A stretch of DNA of 6,880 bases from Ruminococcus sp. (GTDB taxonomy: Bacteria; Bacillota; Clostridia; Oscillospirales; Ruminococcaceae): the NCBI GenBank assembly GCA_017544125.1, contig JAFYET010000341.1, positions 1-6,880 on the forward strand, written 5' to 3'. Under the pieces are notes generated by a model. The model did not search any database, was not told the DNA's origin, and worked only from the letters and a program-made list of their open reading frames with translations. Positions 5,819-6,880 of this stretch are shown here, piece by piece. A program made the translations under genes and the position numbers. Position 1 is the first letter of the stretch, and each line of letters starts with the position of its first letter.

Positions 5819-6101
5819 GCCTTACCCTCAGCGATATAAGTGTATGTCTGCTGCCTGCCTGTGTGCGCTTATCTACCGGCACCGCCGCAGCTGCTGTTAA
5901 TATGACCGCCGCTGTCAGGGCAGCACTGCCCGCAGCACCGAGTCTGAGCATATTCTCGCATATCTGTAATACCGCACATATGCCGCAGCCCTCGCCGCAG
6001 CAATCGTGGTCATACTCTGCCGCCTCAAATAACGCCGCCCCGAACACCAAAAGCGCAAATATCAGCGCAAGCAGGGCGCTTATGTATCTTATCCTTTTCA
6101 T
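5808..6101 (-). CDS. Small Cys/His-rich membrane protein of the zinc operon
   Basis: A 97-residue protein without a name I can give. It has two likely membrane segments, about 7-25 and 55-75. The loop between them carries a compact metal-ligand cluster, Y-D-H-D-C-C-G-E-G-C-G-I-C (30-42), with further Cys48 and Glu49 in a helix-like stretch. Possible ligands are His32, Cys34, Cys35, Cys39, Cys42 and Cys48. The basic residues at the N-terminus (K2, R3, R5) would place this loop outside by the positive-inside rule. The C-terminus (76-97) is basic, therefore cytoplasmic. The ATG at 6101 is 1 nt after the stop of the Fur-family gene, and AGGAG lies inside that gene's last codons, so translation is coupled. 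I recall similar small proteins beside zinc ABC genes in Clostridia, but cannot verify this. Binding or presenting zinc at the membrane is an inference. Confidence 0.8.
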   Translation of the reverse strand: MKRIRYISALLALIFALLVFGAALFEAAEYDHDCCGEGCGICAVLQICENMLRLGAAGSAALTAAVILTAAAAVPVDKRTQAGSRHTLISLRVRLDS

Positions 6102-6102
6102 G

Positions 6103-6510
6103 TCAGCTCTCCTTGCACTCCCTGCACTTGCCGGGCAGAACGGCGCTCTGGTCAAGCTCAAAGCTCTCCTCCTTGAATATGCGCTCGACTATCTCACGGC
6201 TCTCGGCATCGTTCATATGGTAGAGCTTGCCGCAGGAAACGCATTTCATATGCAGGTGGTGGTGGCAGCCCTCGCCCTCTGTGAGCTGATAGACGAAATT
6301 GCGGCTGTTGCCCCTGACGGTGCGCTTAACCTCGCCGCTCTCGACCAGCTCCTTTACAAGCCTGTAAACGGTGCTCTCGCCCGGTGCCTTGCTGACCTCG
6401 GGGTCGGTCTTCATCATGTCGGCTATCTGCCTTACCGTAAAGCTCTCGCTCTTGTGCCTTGCAAGAAAGCATTTAAGCTCCTCTTTCTGCATGGTGTTAT
6501 ACTTTGCCAA
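6103..6510 (-). CDS. Fur-family metalloregulator, probably zinc-responsive (Zur-like)
   Basis: A 135-residue DNA-binding regulator, first gene of the zinc operon. The winged-helix domain (about 9-76) shows T-V-R-Q-I-A-D-M-M (25-33) and the Fur recognition-helix signature E-S-T-V-Y-R-L-V-K-E-L (45-55). The dimer and metal domain has H-H-H-L-H (83-87), C-V-S-C (90-93) and C-R-E-C (129-132), so the two CxxC pairs of the structural zinc site are intact. The start is TTG at 6510, because AAAGGCGG lies 7 nt upstream. The in-frame ATG at 6492 has no ribosome site and would drop six residues. A weak TTG start fits a low-level repressor. Because it is transcribed with znuACB, zinc is the likely metal and autoregulation is likely. 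Fur, PerR and Zur cannot be separated with certainty by sequence alone. Confidence 0.93.
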   Translation of the reverse strand: MAKYNTMQKEELKCFLARHKSESFTVRQIADMMKTDPEVSKAPGESTVYRLVKELVESGEVKRTVRGNSRNFVYQLTEGEGCHHHLHMKCVSCGKLYHMNDAESREIVERIFKEESFELDQSAVLPGKCRECKES

Positions 6511-6517
6511 GGTTCCA

Positions 6518-6525
6518 CCGCCTTT
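6518..6525 (-). promoter_or_regulatory. Ribosome binding site that sets the TTG start of the Fur-family gene
   Basis: AAAGGCGG on the minus strand lies 7 nt before TTG at 6510. No comparable sequence precedes the in-frame ATG at 6492. Its first three bases are shared with the downstream copy of the 9-bp direct repeat, so a protein bound there could also affect ribosome access only indirectly through transcription. Confidence 0.7.
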
Positions 6526-6549
6526 CAATTTGAGAGTAATTTTCAATTT
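6523..6549 (-). promoter_or_regulatory. Direct repeat AAATTGAAA x2, candidate operator of the zinc operon
   Basis: Minus-strand AAATTGAAA occurs at 6541-6549 and again at 6523-6531, exactly 18 bp apart. The first copy covers the predicted transcription start (near 6546) and the second sits at about +16 to +24. Such a position suits repression by the encoded Fur-family protein. The repeats are direct, unlike the usual inverted Fur/Zur box, so binding by this protein is unproven. Confidence 0.4.
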
Positions 6550-6552
6550 CAG

Positions 6553-6581
6553 ATTATACCATATTATCCCCCCATTGTCAA
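6553..6581 (-). promoter_or_regulatory. Promoter of the zinc operon
   Basis: On the minus strand, TTGACA (6576-6581), a 17-bp spacer and TATAAT (6553-6558) match the housekeeping consensus at every position. Predicted start is near 6546, giving a leader of about 36 nt. A promoter this strong normally needs a repressor, which fits the metal regulator encoded first in the operon. Confidence 0.9.
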
Positions 6582-6670
6582 GCAAAAAGGCGGCTCTTAA
6601 CAGTTTGTTTACCGTAGATAATACACAGTGCTGACGGCTTTGATTTGGTGATTTTGTATAGTTATTTTCA

Positions 6671-6698
6671 GGTAACAGGTAACAGGTAACAGGTAACA
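6671..6698 (+). repeat. Left heptad array, (GGTAACA)4
   Basis: Four exact head-to-tail copies of GGTAACA with no changes. Such identity suggests recent expansion or active maintenance, since the bases on each side are unrelated. It is oriented opposite to the right array. Confidence 0.95.
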
Positions 6699-6707
6699 GA
6701 TATTGTG

Positions 6708-6722
6708 TGCGGCAAAGCCGCA
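6708..6722. repeat. Hairpin TGCGGC-AAA-GCCGCA
   Basis: A perfect 6-bp stem with a 3-nt loop lies 9 bp inside the left heptad array. A second, shorter stem follows at 6728-6739 (GCCC-ATTC-GGGC). Confidence 0.8.
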
Positions 6723-6788
6723 TAGATGCCCATTCGGGCTGTTTGGGGAGCAATTATCGCTTATTTAGGCAATTTCGTTGGGGTTAAA

Positions 6789-6801
6789 GCCCGATATGGG
6801 C
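6789..6801. repeat. Hairpin GCCC-GATAT-GGGC
   Basis: A 4-bp GC stem with a 5-nt loop. Its arms are the same as those of the stem at 6728-6739. It directly abuts the 9-bp hairpin that starts at 6802. Confidence 0.55.
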
Positions 6802-6822
6802 GGTATCAACTTCGTTGATACC
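6802..6822. repeat. Hairpin with perfect 9-bp stem and TTC loop
   Basis: GGTATCAAC pairs with GTTGATACC around TTC. The same C-TTC-G loop closes the first hairpin of the tetR leader element (1556-1570). There is no T-run after it on either strand, so it is not a terminator. Confidence 0.9.
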
Positions 6823-6825
6823 ATC

Positions 6826-6842
6826 ATCGCCCGCAGGGCGAT
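6826..6842. repeat. Hairpin with perfect 7-bp stem and GCA loop
   Basis: ATCGCCC pairs with GGGCGAT around GCA, only 3 bp after the previous hairpin and 8 bp before the right heptad array. No T-run follows. Confidence 0.9.
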
Positions 6843-6850
6843 ACCTCACC

Positions 6851-6878
6851 TGTTACCTGTTACCTGTTACCTTTTACC
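6851..6878 (-). repeat. Right heptad array, (TGTTACC)3 plus a changed copy
   Basis: Three exact TGTTACC units (6851-6871) are followed by TTTTACC (6872-6878). This is the reverse complement of the left array, making inverted ends of about 28 bp. The window ends 2 bases later, so more copies may follow. Confidence 0.92.
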
Positions 6879-6880
6879 TA

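Larger units (their letters stand above)
6671..6880. mobile_element. Non-coding element with inverted heptad arrays and a hairpin cluster (right end may extend past window)
   Basis: The segment has four exact GGTAACA units at the left, and three exact TGTTACC units (the reverse complement) plus one changed copy at the right. Between them lie about 150 bp packed with short hairpins and no reading frame of note. Inverted ends around a structured non-coding core resemble a MITE or REPIN-like repeat. No transposase, target duplication or second full copy is visible here, so mobility is an inference. The element lies about 90 bp upstream of the zinc operon promoter. It may belong to the same family as the tetR leader repeats. 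Confidence 0.5.

Noticed and set aside
5863..6600. Long plus-strand open frame (245 codons) across the Fur-family gene and the small membrane gene
   Set aside because: It is antisense to two well-supported genes with ribosome sites and recognised motifs. Its protein has no family pattern and arises from GC-biased codons on the other strand.
6511..6753. Upstream ATG (6753) extending the Fur-family frame by 81 residues
   Set aside because: The extension runs through the heptad array and the consensus promoter, so it would not be on the main transcript.
6802..6842. Rho-independent terminators from the two perfect hairpins
   Set aside because: Neither stem is followed by a T-run on either strand.
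6671..6880. CRISPR array
   Set aside because: The units are contiguous 7-mers without spacers and are inverted across the element, unlike CRISPR repeats.

Overview
The window looks like chromosome from a Gram-positive gut or rumen Clostridia member, probably Ruminococcus-like (Oscillospiraceae). The reasons are consensus housekeeping promoters (TTGACA, 17-18 bp, TATAAT or TATACT), strong AGGAGG-type ribosome binding sites, a Zn-binding protein and a second protein that both carry lipoprotein signals, about 50% GC with frequent ATA (Ile) codons, and the protein families present. The genus is an inference; no marker gene is present. There are no tRNA, rRNA, CRISPR or transposase genes. Left part (1-2348): a truncated MMPL/RND-type exporter gene on the minus strand diverges from a tetR-family regulator gene. 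The 358-bp intergenic region between them holds a promoter for each gene and three copies of a perfect inverted repeat, TGACC-NNN-GGTCA, which are almost certainly the regulator's operators. The tetR leader also contains a foldable GC-rich repeat followed by a degenerate array of 7-bp units. A strong terminator follows tetR and can also serve the convergent operon. Middle and right part (2402-6581): a six-gene minus-strand operon for zinc uptake and its control, read from right to left. It encodes a Fur-family regulator (probably Zur-like), a small Cys/His-rich membrane protein, the ZnuA-type binding lipoprotein, the ZnuC-type ATPase, the ZnuB-type permease, and a lipoprotein with a Ser-rich linker and an OB-like domain bearing a Cys-Cys motif. 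The genes are 1 to 66 nt apart or overlap by 13 nt. One perfect consensus promoter (6553-6581) drives the operon, and two 9-bp direct repeats lie where an operator would sit. The likely scheme is that low zinc relieves the Fur-family repressor, ZnuABC imports zinc, and the two unnamed proteins handle or sense metal at the membrane surface. Far right (6671-6880): a non-coding element with four exact GGTAACA repeats on the left, several tight hairpins in the middle, and inverted TGTTACC repeats on the right. Related degenerate heptads occur in the tetR leader and in the zinc operon, so this may be a dispersed non-coding repeat family. That element, the two unnamed metal-operon proteins and an extra C-terminal tail on ZnuC are the least explained parts of the window.
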